Positions 11,285 through 23,439 are shown, numbered from the stretch's first letter. The stretch is 64,000 bases of DNA from Amblyomma americanum (GCF_052857255.1 NC_135500.1:100277394-100341393); one strand, 5' to 3'. Numbers and translations: made by a program. The notes: a model not told the origin generated them from the sequence alone.

Positions 11285-11960
11285 GTTCAGAATATGGCTG
11301 TCATCATCTTCATCAGCCCGAATACACCCACAGCAGGGCAAATGCCCTTTCCATGTCTCTCCAATTAACGATGTCCTTTGCCAAATGAGCCCACCGTATC
11401 CCCGCCAACTTGTTAATCTTATCCGCCTACCTAACCTTCTGCCGCCGCTGCTACGCTGGCCTTCTCTTGGAATCCACTCCGTTACCCTTAAGGACCAGCG
11501 GTTATCTTGACTTCGCATTAAATGCCATGCCCAAGACCATTTCTTACTTTTGATTTTGACTAGGATGTCATTAACCCGAGTTTGTTCCCTCACCCACTCT
11601 GCCCGTTTCCGGTGTCTTAATGTTACACCTATCATTTTTCTTTCTATAGCTCGCTGCGTTGTCCATAACATAAGCTGAACCCTTTTCGTTAGCCTCGACG
11701 TTTCTGCCCCGTAGGTGAGTACCGGTATGGTACAGCTGATGTATAATTTGATCCTTAGAGAGTCCAACTACCACTCATGATTTGAGGGAATCTGCCTTAT
11801 GCGCTCCACTCCATTCGTATTCTTCTTGTTATTTCTCTATCATGATCAGGATCAGCGGTCAATATCTGCCCTAAGTATACGATTCCTTTGCCAGTTCTAG
11901 CACCGCGCTAGCAAGTGTGAACTGCTGTTCCCTTGCGGGATTGTTGAACAGTACTTTGGT
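11285..11960 (-). pseudogene. RTE-type LINE relic (RT C-terminal region and 3' end)
   Basis: Reading the - strand from about 11960, frames include DPDHDREITRRIRMEWSA, then IPVLTYGAETSRLTKRVQ, MIGVTLRHRKRAEWVREQTRVND and WSWAWHLMRSQDNRWSLRVTEWIPREG. These are characteristic of the region after the RT domain in RTE-clade LINEs (the LTYGAExW...W.GH.aR..d.RW pattern). Frameshifts are present and the 5' end is truncated. The 3' end on the - strand runs into short GATGATG repeats near 11300-11320, as RTE tails often do. A second relic of the same family is at 42510-42960. Confidence 0.8.
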
Positions 11961-13444
11961 TTTGTGCATGTTTATTCTTAAATTAACCATTATCCTCTGC
12001 CTGTCAATGTAACTGCTATGTGGCCACTAGTTAACATCTTTTCAAGAGATGGTTTGAAACTGAACAACGAACATTTGTCAAAACCTGGTCAGCCAGTAAA
12101 AGTATTTTATAGCGTTCAGGTTTAGAGGGCCATTTTACACTGATAAATGCAAGTGACTTTCATAACTGAGGTATGGCAAAGAGCCGCGTATTCTTTCTTT
12201 CTTCGTTACTTCTCCGGAATATGAAAATGCTTCGACGACTATCATCGCCTCTTTACGCTTTTTCCATCTCTTGGACAGAAGGCAGTGAGCCTGAATGGGT
12301 GAAAGACATACAGAAGCTGAACTAAACAGACGATATTTCTGTTTAAAATTTGGTGTTATACAAAGCGAAGGTCCTCTTGCCGTCTACAGAAGCAAGACAA
12401 AAAGCATTTTGCAAATATTTCAAACATCCATACTAAATTCTGATATGTTTTTGGCATATAAGTATGTTCCTCGAAGGAATAATCGTGATCCATGTGAACC
12501 TCGGTAGCGCAGCATTATTATATAAAAACTAGGCGTAACGCTGCTAATGGGCTCATGTCCAAGTAATGTTACATAGCGCTAGAATGAAACAAAGGAAACG
12601 GCAACACAAGCCAGACATTTATTCGTACATTCTGGAGGTAATCGGCACTTTTTTTAATTGCATTTGTAGCTATAGTAGCCGCTGGGATACCACGCTATCC
12701 AGAGTAGAAATGATTATTTCTCACAACTTCGTCCCAGACAGCTCGTCGAGCCACGCCGGGAAACGTCTTGTTTTTACAAGGGCAAAAACAAGCGATGCAG
12801 ATTTAAATGAAAACTAGCCGAAACCAGGATTTGGATCCGTATATGAGAGAAGAGTGCTAAACAAAGGGAGAAATATACATGTTGGGATGGTGTGTTATGA
12901 GTCACGGGTTTTAGGCGAGGAATTTGCGGATATGTAATGATACTAATCGGGTACGTCTGAATTTGCAGCATTTCTCTGAAGCAGGTACCATCGGTTTCGT
13001 CACTTGCTTGGCGTTCATAGCGGCAATAATTAAATGTTCACCAAAGGTCGGCTTCGAACGCGCACCGAACACCTCTTCTTGTGCATGATTGCAAATGCAA
13101 AAGGAAGGCGCATAGCAGGGCTCAGTATGTTTAAAGGGATATCGAGAGCCTTGCACACGCCGCACCGGACATGCCCCAGTGTTTAAGCTTTTCGAGTAAA
13201 GAAAGCGGCAGTTTTGGAAAATTTGAATTGCGGATGCCTGATCAAAACAGGCAGAAAGAAAAAATAAGGCTAACTTTATTCTTTTCCCCAAGGCCATAAT
13301 CTCGATTGTGCTGAACATGTAGGCGAGAAGTTACAGTTTATACTGCACCGTTTAACAAAAATTAATGTTCACAGCAAGCTTGAACGAAAGGAGCGCTATG
13401 GTTTATGGGTCGCTCAAGCCTACTAACGGTAACGCGCTTTGCAG
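11961..13444. other. intron sequence, no gene recognised
   Basis: Short frames at 12295-12817 and 12911-13318 lack recognisable domains. The stretch ends in the acceptor GCTTTGCAG before the next MAM exon. Confidence 0.45.
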
Positions 13445-13571
13445 ATTTTCATCACCGCAACCATTGGATGGGCGCCGAGTGACGTTGCCATCGACGATAT
13501 CGATTTGCGTGTTGGGAAGTGCGCTGAATTGCGAGCGCTCAAAGACCAGCAGCTAACCACAGTGTCGCCCC
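13445..13571 (+). CDS. MAM-domain membrane protein, exon e (end of MAM 2)
   Basis: It starts in phase 0 after TTTGCAG and encodes IFITATIGWAPSDVAIDDIDLRVGKC. This is the canonical end of a MAM domain: an aromatic strand, then IAIDDI and the last cysteine. A linker ending LTTVSP follows. The donor GTAAGT at 13572 is a perfect consensus, phase 1. The join RYI|IFI mirrors IIE|IAF in domain 1, an internal check on both phase-0 introns. Confidence 0.92.
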
Positions 13572-14650
13572 GTAAGTGAATATTTGATTCCACTGTGTCC
13601 ATTTGAATGAATGCTTAGAGCACTTGTCGTTACATGAATTAAAAGCGGAAAAGATTTAAGTTTACAATGAATCTGAAAACCTAGAAGTAAACGCGTTATA
13701 TTCTCAAAATGCAAGCGCCAGAATACGAAAAATGGTCCAATTTAACTGCTAAATTTCAACTACCCACAACAGCCACATGCTGCTTGTAGCGCGGATGTCT
13801 TCAGCTTAACCCACGTATCCTCTAACTTCGAGCCCTGCGTAACCGAATGAGTACCATGACACACGACCACAAAGTCAAACACCATCCGTGACGTCGTCAA
13901 AATATTGTACTTTGTGCTTAGCTGACATTTCAATTTTTATCGAGTGGCTAAATTTGTGGCGTGAAGGCTTCAGAAGAAAATCAGCCATTCTTAGCATCCC
14001 TATCTCCCATATAGTCGCGCCTGACGGTTACGGTGCAGCAGCTATTTCATCGCTACTGTTTAGAAATACATTCGTGGCTTGTTAATGTGGACACTTTGGT
14101 TCCCGAGCAGGAATGTTTATAAAGCGAGTCATCCGTAAGAACGAGTCATGAATAAAAACAAAACCAAATATTTTGATATTTTTTAAATGATTCCTAACTG
14201 CTTTGCAAAGTGGCGGGTAGTGAAGTGGAAATTGGGCAATCCTACCAGCTCAGGTGTATTATTCTGCTCGCCATTATTTTAAAAGTCAAATGGTTAAGTT
14301 GAAGCACGTTTGAATCGCCTAGTGGTCCATGAGATGGATAATAGTACCGGTTGATGTGATGAAGTATATCCTACCGTGACGGTTCCCATCCCAAAAACTC
14401 TGTACTAACTCAGCTGATAAACGCTGAATGTGGTTTTCAACGGAGCATACAGAAATTTTTTTTTCGCAGTCATCCAATGTGGCAAGCGGCAAGGCGCGTC
14501 GACCTGGCACCTTACCACTGTAAAGGATAAAACCATGCACAATCTGAAAGGCATCTACTACTTTATCTCCATATTCGCGTGCCTTCATTGATGTTCTACA
14601 CTCAAATCATAAGGGGCGGAACATTTGGTTGAGGCACTCGGGATTTAGTT
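13572..14650 (+). other. start of the 8.9-kb intron, no gene recognised
   Basis: An 89-codon - strand frame at 14319-14588 has no domain I recognise. No splice or repeat signal was identified beyond the exon e donor. Confidence 0.4.
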
Positions 14651-14654
14651 CGCA

Positions 14655-14850
14655 TCGCTGTCCATACTAACGGGACAAAAATACATGGACCCCAATGGGC
14701 CCCGTGCATTTCACGCTGTGCAGTGCCCGGAGAGCGAGTTTCCATATTAACGAGGCGTAACTACACTGAAAAAGTTTGGTCCCAAGAAAAACTCTCTATA
14801 ATTCGAGTCGTCCATATTAACGGGGCTCGTATTAATTGGGCACGAATGTA
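14655..14850. repeat. repeated TCCATATTAACGGGG motif, possible Tigger/pogo relic
   Basis: Variants of tccata(t/c)taacg(g/a)gg occur three times, at about 14660, 14741 and 14808, followed by tcgtattaattgggcac. Such motifs resemble terminal repeats of pogo/Tigger-like DNA transposons, but no transposase or clear element ends were seen. Confidence 0.25.
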
Positions 14851-17720
14851 ATTTATTTAATTATTTTTTCTTCAAAGGTCCACAAGGGGCATTACATGAG
14901 GAGTGGGCTGAAAAGGCAATTAGCATGAAAAGAGATGATCTTCAATGGCGGTTTCTAATTTGCTGAAGTCGATGATGCTTGCCACTTCGGACGGAAGGTC
15001 ACTCCAGTCTCGGGATGTTTTCAGGAAAAAGAACTGGTGTTATGTTTTGGTCCGGGCTTACACAGGGTAGACGGCGTTAGGGTGACAATTACGGGGAATA
15101 CGATGAGCGCGTGTGATAGGAATAACTTCGTGATTAAAGGTATGGTAAAAATTATGATACAAGGAACGACGGGCGATCTTGCGACGACTGGCGAATGGGG
15201 GGGATTAAGCTGAAACTTTAGTGCGAAAACGCTAGTGTGATATGAAAAATTAGAACAAGTGAATCTTGCAGTGCGATTCTGGACAGATTCAAGCGTGTCA
15301 ATGAGGTTAGCAAAGTTAAGATCATAGACAGCGCATGCAAACTCTAGTTTCGACCGTACAAATGTTCATTAAGCAAGCAATTTTATGGAATGCGGCGCTA
15401 AGTCAAGGTTTCGGCGCAGGTACCCAAAAACTTGATTAGCTTAATTAGTTACATGGTGAACGTGTCGCAACCAGGTTATATTTTTACTTAAATGGATGCG
15501 TAGATATTGATGGGAATGTACAGATTTAATGGGAAGGTCGCTAGTTGTATAAATTGCATCCTGGTGGTTGCGCCGGCGCTGGAATGAAAGAAAGGAAGTT
15601 TTAGCAGAATTTAATGACATTAGCCAGGTTTTAGACCACTCTTGAACGCGTAGCAGGTCTTCTGAAGAATGGTAATGTCGAACTGGTTGATGATTGGGCG
15701 ATAGATGACACAATCGCCAGCAAATAGCCGTATGTTAGAAGCGATGTTAGAGGGCAAATCATTTATATAATACGAAATAGAAGGCGCCTTAAGACAGATC
15801 CTTGCGGAACGCGAGACCGAACAGGGGAGAGTGATGAAGAATGAGAACTAGCGTGAACGAATTGATAACGGCCCATTAAGAAAGCACGGATCCAATCCAG
15901 AACCAAAGGTTGAAGGTTTAGGCGTGAAAGTTTAAGAATGCTGCGTACATGAGAGACTTTATCAAAAGCCTTATCAAAATCTATGAACCTGGCATCCGTA
16001 GGAACGTTATGATCTAGACATGTATGTATGTCATTAAGGAAGAGGGCAAGTTGTGCATCACAGGAACGACTTTTGCGGAAGCCATGTTGATTATGATAAA
16101 AAAGTTATGCGATGATAGAAACTTGGCAGTATGGGAATGTATTACATGTATCATGATTTTTCAGCAAACACATGTTAACAAGATTGGCCTGTAATTAAGT
16201 GGTGATGATCGGTTACCTTTTCTGTAGACTGGAATGACTTTCCAGATGCGTCAATCGCGTGGTAGTGAGGATGAAGAAAGCGACTTCTGAAAAATTATAG
16301 ATAATATGACACTACACAGAACTTTAGCATTTTTCAGGATTTTTGGGTTGATGCCGTCAACACCGGCAGATGATGAATTTGGTAATGATTTTATGATTTT
16401 TAATATTCCATTTGGCTCAGAGATAATGTTTTCCATAGGAGAATCATTAAAACAATGACCTTCAGGGAGGTCATCGAGAGATTCATCAGTGAATACAGAG
16501 CAAAACTGATCATTTAGGATATTTGGAACGTTTAAATCAGAATATGTAAGTCCGGAATGATCAGTTATTGAAATTGTGCTAGACGTAGAGGCAGTAATAG
16601 TTTGCCAGAAGCGTTTTGGGTTATTATGCACCATATTATGCAAGGTGTAAGAAAAGAAGTTACCCTTAGCTTTGGCAACGTCGGCGTCATAGTTGGCGGA
16701 GGCAGCGCAATATTTTTCCAAGCGTGCGCCATGTCAGTAGCTTTAGCTGTGCGAAATAATCGTTCTTTTTGTTGTGTAATCTTTTTAGCGTTTTATTAAA
16801 GCATGTGGAACTCGGTCGCTCTGCTATTGTGATAGTAGGAATTACCAATAAGGCGTTGTATTTCTGACTTAAATGTAACAAGTTTGATTCCAGTGAACGA
16901 ACTTGAAAATCAGGGGTAAAGTTATCGAGGAAAGCAGGGAGACCGTGGTTAAGACTGTTGTAATCACGTTTATCATATAGGGCAGAGTGTTTTTTTTCTT
17001 TTTGTTATTCTGTAGATGACATGAGAAAGTGGCTTGAATAGTCAGGTGGTCGCTAAGCCCTTCTAGATAAGTTATAGGTGAAAAGCTACCAGGTTGGAAT
17101 GTCAGCACGAGGTCCAGAATTTTAGCAGAATGATTTCTTATTTTTGTTGGGTGATCTATTATTTGTTCTAACCGAAGAGTGAGGCAGGCCTGAACAAATC
17201 CGCTATCAAGATTATTTTTTGAGAGAGTGGAAGCAAGATCGGACCAAATTATGGAAAGAAAATTGAAGTCACCCAACAATGAGCTTGGAGTGTTTGGATA
17301 ACGTCATGAAGCAGAGCACTAAATGAAGAGTCATGCAAGGAGGGCGATAATAAACTCCGATTAGAACTCTAGGGTAAGACTGGTCGCAGCAAAGCCATAC
17401 TATTTCCAAAAGGATTGAAATGTTTACCTGTGAACAATATAATGACCAATCAGGGGCTATTAGGACTCCCCCACCTCGCTTATCTTTGCGATCTGATCAA
17501 AAATATCAAATTTAGGAAGAGAGGGGAATATTTCGACGTCGCAGATAGCAGATGTAAGCCAGGTTTCGGTTAACAAAGAAGGTTAGCGAAACATGATTCA
17601 ACTGAACTGCTTAAAGCTTCACGTTTCGTGCCGATATTAGTCAATAGGAAGGATAATTGAAAACGCGGAGCCTGTTTAGGACTGCGTTTCTGATAAAATG
17701 ATTGCTAGGTATGCTGTTCA
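14850..17720 (-). pseudogene. CR1-type LINE relic, near full length ORF2
   Basis: On the - strand, from high to low coordinates, I read: an endonuclease start (FLLTNIG, then LTETWL at about 17560-17580); a shifted GGGVLIA near 17470; LGDFNF (17265-17279) with LSDHLTIQ (about 17045-17070), the catalytic EN motifs; the linker with NPKRFWQTI (about 16610-16630); RT motifs SSAGVDGINPKIL (about 16330-16360); and the RT end around 15441-15713 (RPINQ-type frame, KTSFLSFQRRRN). The order and motifs fit the CR1 clade. Frameshifts and stops are frequent. It lies antisense in the MAM gene's large intron. Confidence 0.8.
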
Positions 17721-17974
17721 ACATAGATGTTATTGACGTGATCGAAAGTGTACGTTTTCTTAAGCTGGCCGGTTCTTTTTGTTGGGAATTAAATTCCGAG
17801 TTTAAATAATAAGCAGTATTTTAAAGTTGATCAAGCAATGATACACAGTATATATTACGTGAATAAATTGATAGGAGTACATTGTATCCCTTGTGTGGCC
17901 GCTCAGGCTATTGCACACTTGCCGAATTTGCTTGACTAGTAGTCTTGGCGATAGGACAGTACGTCCGAGTTCTA
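17721..17974. other. short spacer between LINE and Penelope relics
   Basis: AT-rich sequence with no recognisable feature. Confidence 0.3.
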
Positions 17975-19965
17975 CACCATATTCCTAGCTGTAAATAAAA
18001 GCGCAGAGACAAGGGATAGAGGAAGCAGACAGGACCGGCGCTGACTATCCCTTGCGGGGTATTAGAAATAAAAACAGAAAAATATACTGTTTGTCTCAAC
18101 CAGGAGCGCATGCGCAAATCCAAAAACGAACTTATACCTAAGTCATTTGAATTTAGATATATTAGTTCACAATGAAAAACACGTACGGAGGCGGTGCTTG
18201 CGCACGAGCCATGGTTTTTGTGAATATGAAGCGCTTTTACTGATTTTCCTTGCTAGCTTATCTTTGTGTTTGTACAGGACCCCGGATTCATTAAAAAGGG
18301 GAGTGCACGATTATTTAGAAGGATTAGGTTGGCGATTATGCGGACAATCGCAGTAATCGAAAGCTAAACTTGAAGACGAAGCACCTTTCAAAGAAGTCTT
18401 GTGATATCTTAGGCGGGTATTCAAGCGCCTTCCTGTTTGACCTGTATAGGTCTTCCTGCACGTGATCGGCAGTTCATACACAACTCTTTCAGCCCAGGGG
18501 ATGAACCTCAAGCCATGCTGTACATGGCACCTTCTTTTTTTTTCTTTTTTCCGCTACAGCAGAAAAGCGTACATCTACGCCATAGCTTCTGCCTACTTCC
18601 TTCAAACGGTGGGATATTCGATGAATTTACGGCAAGGCGGCAAATTTCCGTTTTTCATTTTTATCTTCTGTAGAGGGCTCTGGTGGCTCCTGCCTACCAC
18701 ATGATTTGAAATTTGTTAGTATCTTACTGCATGCAAGTACTATGACATCATCCGGAAACCCTGCGGTCCTTGGCCTTTCAACCTGTTGGCAAAAAGGTGC
18801 ACTGAAAGTACGCACGCATAACTGGGAAATGGCAGCACTTTGGCAAGAAACTGCAATACCACATTTGACTATCTACGAACGCACTGAATGAAAACTGAGC
18901 AAGGGCTTTTCAGATCTGTGTAGAAAGGACCAGCACATATGATCAGGCTTTTGTACCAATTGATATTTAAAATTTTAGCTCATTCCTGTGAGGGGTTTCA
19001 CAAGTGAAGGTTCGACTGTGTTCACTTTCGTCAAAACCTATAAAACGCCTGTGACTTGCCTGTTGCAGTCATCGTACTGAAAAAAAAGAAAGATAATCAT
19101 CCACGTATATAGATATGCGTTTTGTACGGCCCTCCGAATTATATTCAATAGCTTTACCTACTTAACTGAAAAATGTGTTACTGAGTACTGCAGCCACTTT
19201 TGAACCAATGCACGCTCCCTTTTTTGTGTCTACAATTCTCCTTACCATTCAATAGAAGTGAACGTGAAATAAAACGACCAAAGCTTCAAAAATGCCCTAA
19301 CAGAGATTCCGCATTTTGCTATGAATTCTTCTTCACCATTGTCACCTTTCAAACATTTACTAAAACATCGCAGGATATTGTGTAGAAGAGAGCAAAATAA
19401 ATCATTAACATCTATAATGAACCTGTGGCACCCACCCGGATTATGACACTTCTAATAGTGAGTAAGAGCCAGTCCGAGAAATGGGTCAGCTATCTTTTGT
19501 GAACCAAGATTTTTCTCTAACAAACTTGAAACTTCATTTTGTCATGTGGCTCGCTCTGTAACGATACAGCGGAATGGAACATCAGGCTCATGCGTTTCTA
19601 CAGAAAAAAAAAATGCTTTCAGACAGTTCTCTTTTGCATTCTGAACAAAAGAGTGAAGCGTTTCTAGATTAAATTCTCCCAGGAACCGCAAGGCTCCACG
19701 CTTTTTCCTATTAACCTTTTCTAGGTAGTGGTTTGAAGTTGTTAGTGATGGCTTCCCTTGCTTTCTTATTAAACACTTTTCCCGGCATATTAAAAGACCC
19801 TGGTTTGTCAGAAACAACCACCCTCAACATTTCAGACTTCAAGAAATTAACCAACGGCGCAAAGCACCATTTTTTTACAAACGCGCCCTTAACCAGTTTT
19901 AGAGCATGAACACATTCAACAGCGCACCTAGGCCGCTCCTCTTCTTGAAAGGGGCTTCATCCTCA
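17975..19965 (-). pseudogene. Penelope-like element relic (RT and GIY-YIG endonuclease)
   Basis: On the - strand this is a decayed Penelope-like element. The upstream part has the N-terminal RT block (FFSVETHEPDVPFRCIV, about 19560-19610). It is followed by DVNDLFCSLLHN and CGISVRAFLKLWSFY in shifted frames. Further down are CWSF.HRSEKPLL, IVKCGIAVSC and ERPRTAGFPDDVI (18720-18950), then IHRISHRLKEVG..YGVDVRFSA (about 18560-18620). The GIY-YIG nuclease starts at 18511 (VVYELPITCRKTYTGQTGRRLNTRL). The 3' untranslated part reaches about 17975. Stops and frameshifts are scattered throughout. An inverted copy of its 3' end abuts its 5' side. Confidence 0.85.
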
Positions 19966-19978
19966 AATCTAGCTGTGC

Positions 19979-20350
19979 ATGACAGAGATTGTGCTTACAA
20001 TTCCTTACAATAATCGACCTAACTATTCTAAAAAATCGCGCATTCCCCCTTTTAATGAAACCAGGGTCGTGTGCAAACACAAAGATAAGTTAACAAGGGA
20101 AATCAAAGAAGCGTTTCGTATTCACAAAAGCCGTCACTCGCGCGTAGCAATCCCTCTGTATGTGTTCATGATTGTGAACTAAAATATCTAGATTCAAATA
20201 CGTTAGTTATCAGTATGTGTTTTGGTGTTCCTCATGCGCTCCTGGTGGCGACAAAGGAGTATATTTTTGTGTGTTTCTTTCTAATAAACAGTGCACAGTT
20301 GTTAGGGCTGCGCCTGTCTGCTTTCTCTTTCCCTTATCTCTGCGTTGTTA
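19979..20350 (+). mobile_element. inverted 3' fragment of the same Penelope family
   Basis: The + strand encodes HKDKLTREIKEAFRIHKSRHS (20071-20140), the segment after the GIY-YIG domain of Penelope-like elements. The downstream untranslated part (gcgctcctgg..., tatatttttgtgtg, gcgcctgtctgctttctc) aligns with the reverse complement of 17990-18170. The fragment is therefore the 3' end of a sister copy, placed head to head with the - strand element. Confidence 0.8.
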
Positions 20351-21895
20351 GGCACAGTCCGTATTTACCACTACCTTAACTCGCCGCCTTACTGAAGTAT
20401 TTTCCTAGAACAGGTAGTTTCAAAACCATTGTTAGCGAATAGGAAGATTTGTGAATCATTGTGAACCTCGACTTTGATTGTGAGCTTGCAGGTTCCTGCA
20501 CGTGAAATAATTTAATTTATTTCACGACCCGGTTTCGTCCATAACAGTTTCCTCTTCGTGAGAGTTGTAATTTTTAGGAGCAATAAAAGAATACGAACGT
20601 CGTGAAAATATGAACATAAACAAACTACTCCGTCTCCGAATCTTCGGCCCTGAATAAGCCGGCGAATGAGCATTCCAGAATAAGCTCGTCGGTGTTGTGG
20701 TCAATGCGCAACGTTGTGGGTCATACCTTCGCAGTCCTTAAGCCCTGATAAAGCAATGTAAATGGGATTGCCTTAAATAGCACATGACCTCTTGCTCACT
20801 GCTTTGCATGCAGCTTCTGCGCATTGCCGTTCTAGGCATGCCTCGTTCTATGCATGCCGTGATGCCGCATCTATCGTGCATTATCTGCAATCAACACTTG
20901 CAACGGGATAAATATGTTATCCAAATCTCAGAACCCAGCTTAATATATATGTCACAGCATTAGAGGACTTGCGTTAAAAAAACGCAGATAGGCCTCTATA
21001 GGCCTCGTATGTTTTCCGTACCATACACGGCTGTCCTCTAATATCAGGGAGACATTACGCGGCAAATTATTACATCACATAACATGTGGTGCTGTACATT
21101 GCACACGATGAAATTAAGTGTCACCTTGCTTTCTCTTACAAAAGGCCTGCCGGCTGACTTTCCTTTGCGGGGTATTAAATTCAGTGCAAACGAGTCCAAA
21201 CGGTGGTTTGGATCTGCTGAATGAATTCAACACCGTACTGTGCTCGTTGACCGACGTTGCTATGCTTCAGCTCAAATCAAATTCTTGAAGAAAGCCAGGA
21301 CACTTATTGTTGAATATAAAACTTTTCCGCTGACGTTTTGCCAACGCCTTCTTTGTAAGAAAGCCTTCAAGTCTTAATATCAACAGGATTTCAAGACAAG
21401 TGTTGTCTAAAAGTGGTTTAAATTTCAGTTTGCTGCGCTCCAATACATGCGGGCCGGTGCTGTCACCACGACGAGAATGTTCGCTCTAGCGCGCAGTGGC
21501 AAGGCAGCCCTGCAGTCAGTAGACTATGTCATTTCTGGTCGTTGGTGCTGCGTGAAAACGGCTGGCCTTACCTAAGTGTGCACCAGCAACCGTCGGGTTG
21601 AATGATATAAATGATGTAGCAGCTTTTAATGTTGCGGCACAGGATTTCAGGACCGGCGCATGAAGAAATTATAGTTGAGAGCCTGTTCTTATGGCTGTTT
21701 TGCTTACTATTGTTTAAATCTCTACGTATCGCGTGCTTTGCGGAAGAGACAACGGTGCACTCCTCATAAAGATCTAATGTGGTCGTCATTGATGTCGGGT
21801 ATTACCGTCAGGAACAGCAAGGAATCCAGTACGAAACATATGCAATGAAACGGTACTAGGAGCAGGTAGATGCGAACATTGTACATGCGGCGCAC
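20351..21895 (+). other. intron sequence, mostly unassigned
   Basis: No gene was seen. A segment near 21155-21190 (ctttgcggggtattaaat) resembles part of the Penelope 3' region at about 18045-18075, perhaps a further small relic. Confidence 0.35.
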
Positions 21896-22078
21896 TTAAC
21901 CAGGAAGACGGACGGGGAGCAAACGCCCCCAGAGATCGACCAGGGGCCTCCACGAGACCGCTTCTGCTCGAGGGTCGGTGCTAGAACGCCTGCAGAAGGA
22001 TATTATTCGCCGTGGAGAGATTTCCGACATTGCGGCCCATTTCCGAGGTCGGAATGCGAGATCTGCCTGCCTGGTTAA
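21896..22078. mobile_element. possible piggyBac-type MITE
   Basis: A 183-bp segment is bounded by TTAA on both sides. The left end TTAACCAGGAAGAC and the reverse complement of the right end TTAACCAGGCAGGC match at 12 of 14 bases. TTAA target duplication and TTAACC-type ends are typical of piggyBac elements. The interior has no coding capacity. Confidence 0.45.
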
Positions 22079-22465
22079 ATATGGTAGCCTATTGCAGTTG
22101 CTGTGTTGTGTTGTGTGAAAGTTACGCCATCCGCGGATAGCCCTTTATTTAATGCGATTACTCAGAGATTGAAGCTGGTACTCTCCCTACTACATCCAGC
22201 AAGAAATGTAGTAGATAGGGGCCTCGGACAGTTGTGCGATTCGTATGTGAAAAAGCTCGACTGTGTCCGTGTTCTTGTACTGGCAAAATTTTTTCCCTTA
22301 AAAGTGAGCACCGCCAACGAGGACAAGATGGTCTTCATTTTTGTGCTTGTTTATTTTATTTCACTGTAATTATTGAATGGTTAATATCTCTCGGCTTGTT
22401 TGTATTCTCTGTGAGCGCGAAATTTTTGCAGCAAGCTGATCTTTCTTTACTAACATTTGTTTCAG

Positions 22466-22574
22466 AAGTCCACGGGGCTACACGCACCTTAACTGCATCT
22501 CTCGTGTTCATTTTGTTACCTTGCGTGACTGCAGTTATTGCTGCGATTATCTACAGGAGGCGAGTCGCCGCGCA
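22466..22574 (+). CDS. MAM-domain membrane protein, transmembrane exon
   Basis: It starts after TTTGTTTCAG in phase 1. It encodes QVHGATRTLTA, then the hydrophobic stretch SLVFILLPCVTAVIAAIIY, then the basic RRR. This is a single-pass helix with a stop-transfer signal, placing the MAM domains outside the cell. The exon end is ambiguous. The sequence CGCA|GTAAGT is a perfect donor at 22575 (phase 2), but reading on gives AAQ and an immediate TAA at 22576-22578. Splicing yields a long tail; retention of the intron yields a very short one. Confidence 0.85.
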
Positions 22575-22738
22575 GTAAGTTTTGTCAGCAACGTTTTGAG
22601 CAGCTCTTCTGTTTAATGTGCTTAGTCCTATGCTTTACTTCCAATCCTCAAATTCTCCAGTACATGCTGGCGGTTTCCTTCCCGTCCTTTTCATCTTCTA
22701 GACGTATTGGAGAGCATTTTTTTTTACTGCGTGAGCAG

Positions 22739-22964
22739 TGTAGCTCTATTTCAGCCACAAAGCGTGGTGTCTGCATTGTGTCCGAAGCCCCTACCACCCA
22801 CAGGGGAGCACTTCTCGGCCCCCACGGGTAAAAATGAGCCGCCTACTTACGACCTTCCACCCACCTCCACCCTTCACAATCCCACGACGAGATTATATTC
22901 ACAGACACAATTGGAAGGAGATCAATGTAAAACCGAAATATACAAAGCTGCTTGCGTAGATTAG
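22739..22964 (+). CDS. MAM-domain membrane protein, cytoplasmic tail exon (candidate)
   Basis: The candidate terminal exon follows a T-rich tract and GAGCAG at 22733-22738. Phase 2 fits the donor at 22575 and gives His at the junction. It encodes about 74 residues: VALFQPQSVV, then PLPPTGEHF, NEPPTYDLPP and a C-terminal part ending KAACVD before TAG at 22962-22964. PPTY is a PPxY motif, typically bound by WW domains (for example of NEDD4-type ubiquitin ligases), which fits a cytoplasmic tail. An ATTAAA at 23130-23135 could serve as the poly(A) signal. The exon is inferred from phase and composition, so it is less certain than the MAM exons. Confidence 0.55.
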
Positions 22965-23439
22965 TTGGATCATACCGCATGCTCGCCTGGGCAATTTTCT
23001 TTTCCGGCACCCAGCTTCTTCGACACGCACAGTAAACAGTTAAAAACAAACAAAAAAACATGCGGACGCCGGTTCCCTGAGCACATTGTAAAGGGTTTGG
23101 AAGATTTGAAATATATATCAAGGCAGTAAATTAAAACTAATGTGTTTAGATCGAATACTTAGCATGTGTCAATATTGTTTGCTCTGTGCGTAGCGCGAAT
23201 AAGAAACACATGAAGGTTAACGCTTATACTAGGTGTTTCACAGAAACCTGGCACTAATTTTTAAAAATATGCTTATTGCTTAGAACGTCTTCTCTGGCAT
23301 AGAAATCGCACTTGTCCTGCCATTACAGAGCAGAGTAATAATGTAAACAAGTGAACTTTCTTCTTAGGATACTTAAGTTTTTAACTAGTACATTTCTCCT
23401 GATTGCAATTAGAGTTCCTCAGCTGGGCACTAGTAATAG
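22965..23439. other. gene 3' flank, no feature certain
   Basis: Downstream of the putative tail exon. The motif ctaggtgtttcacagaaa near 23230 resembles the ends of some arthropod MITEs, without a matching partner seen. Confidence 0.35.
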
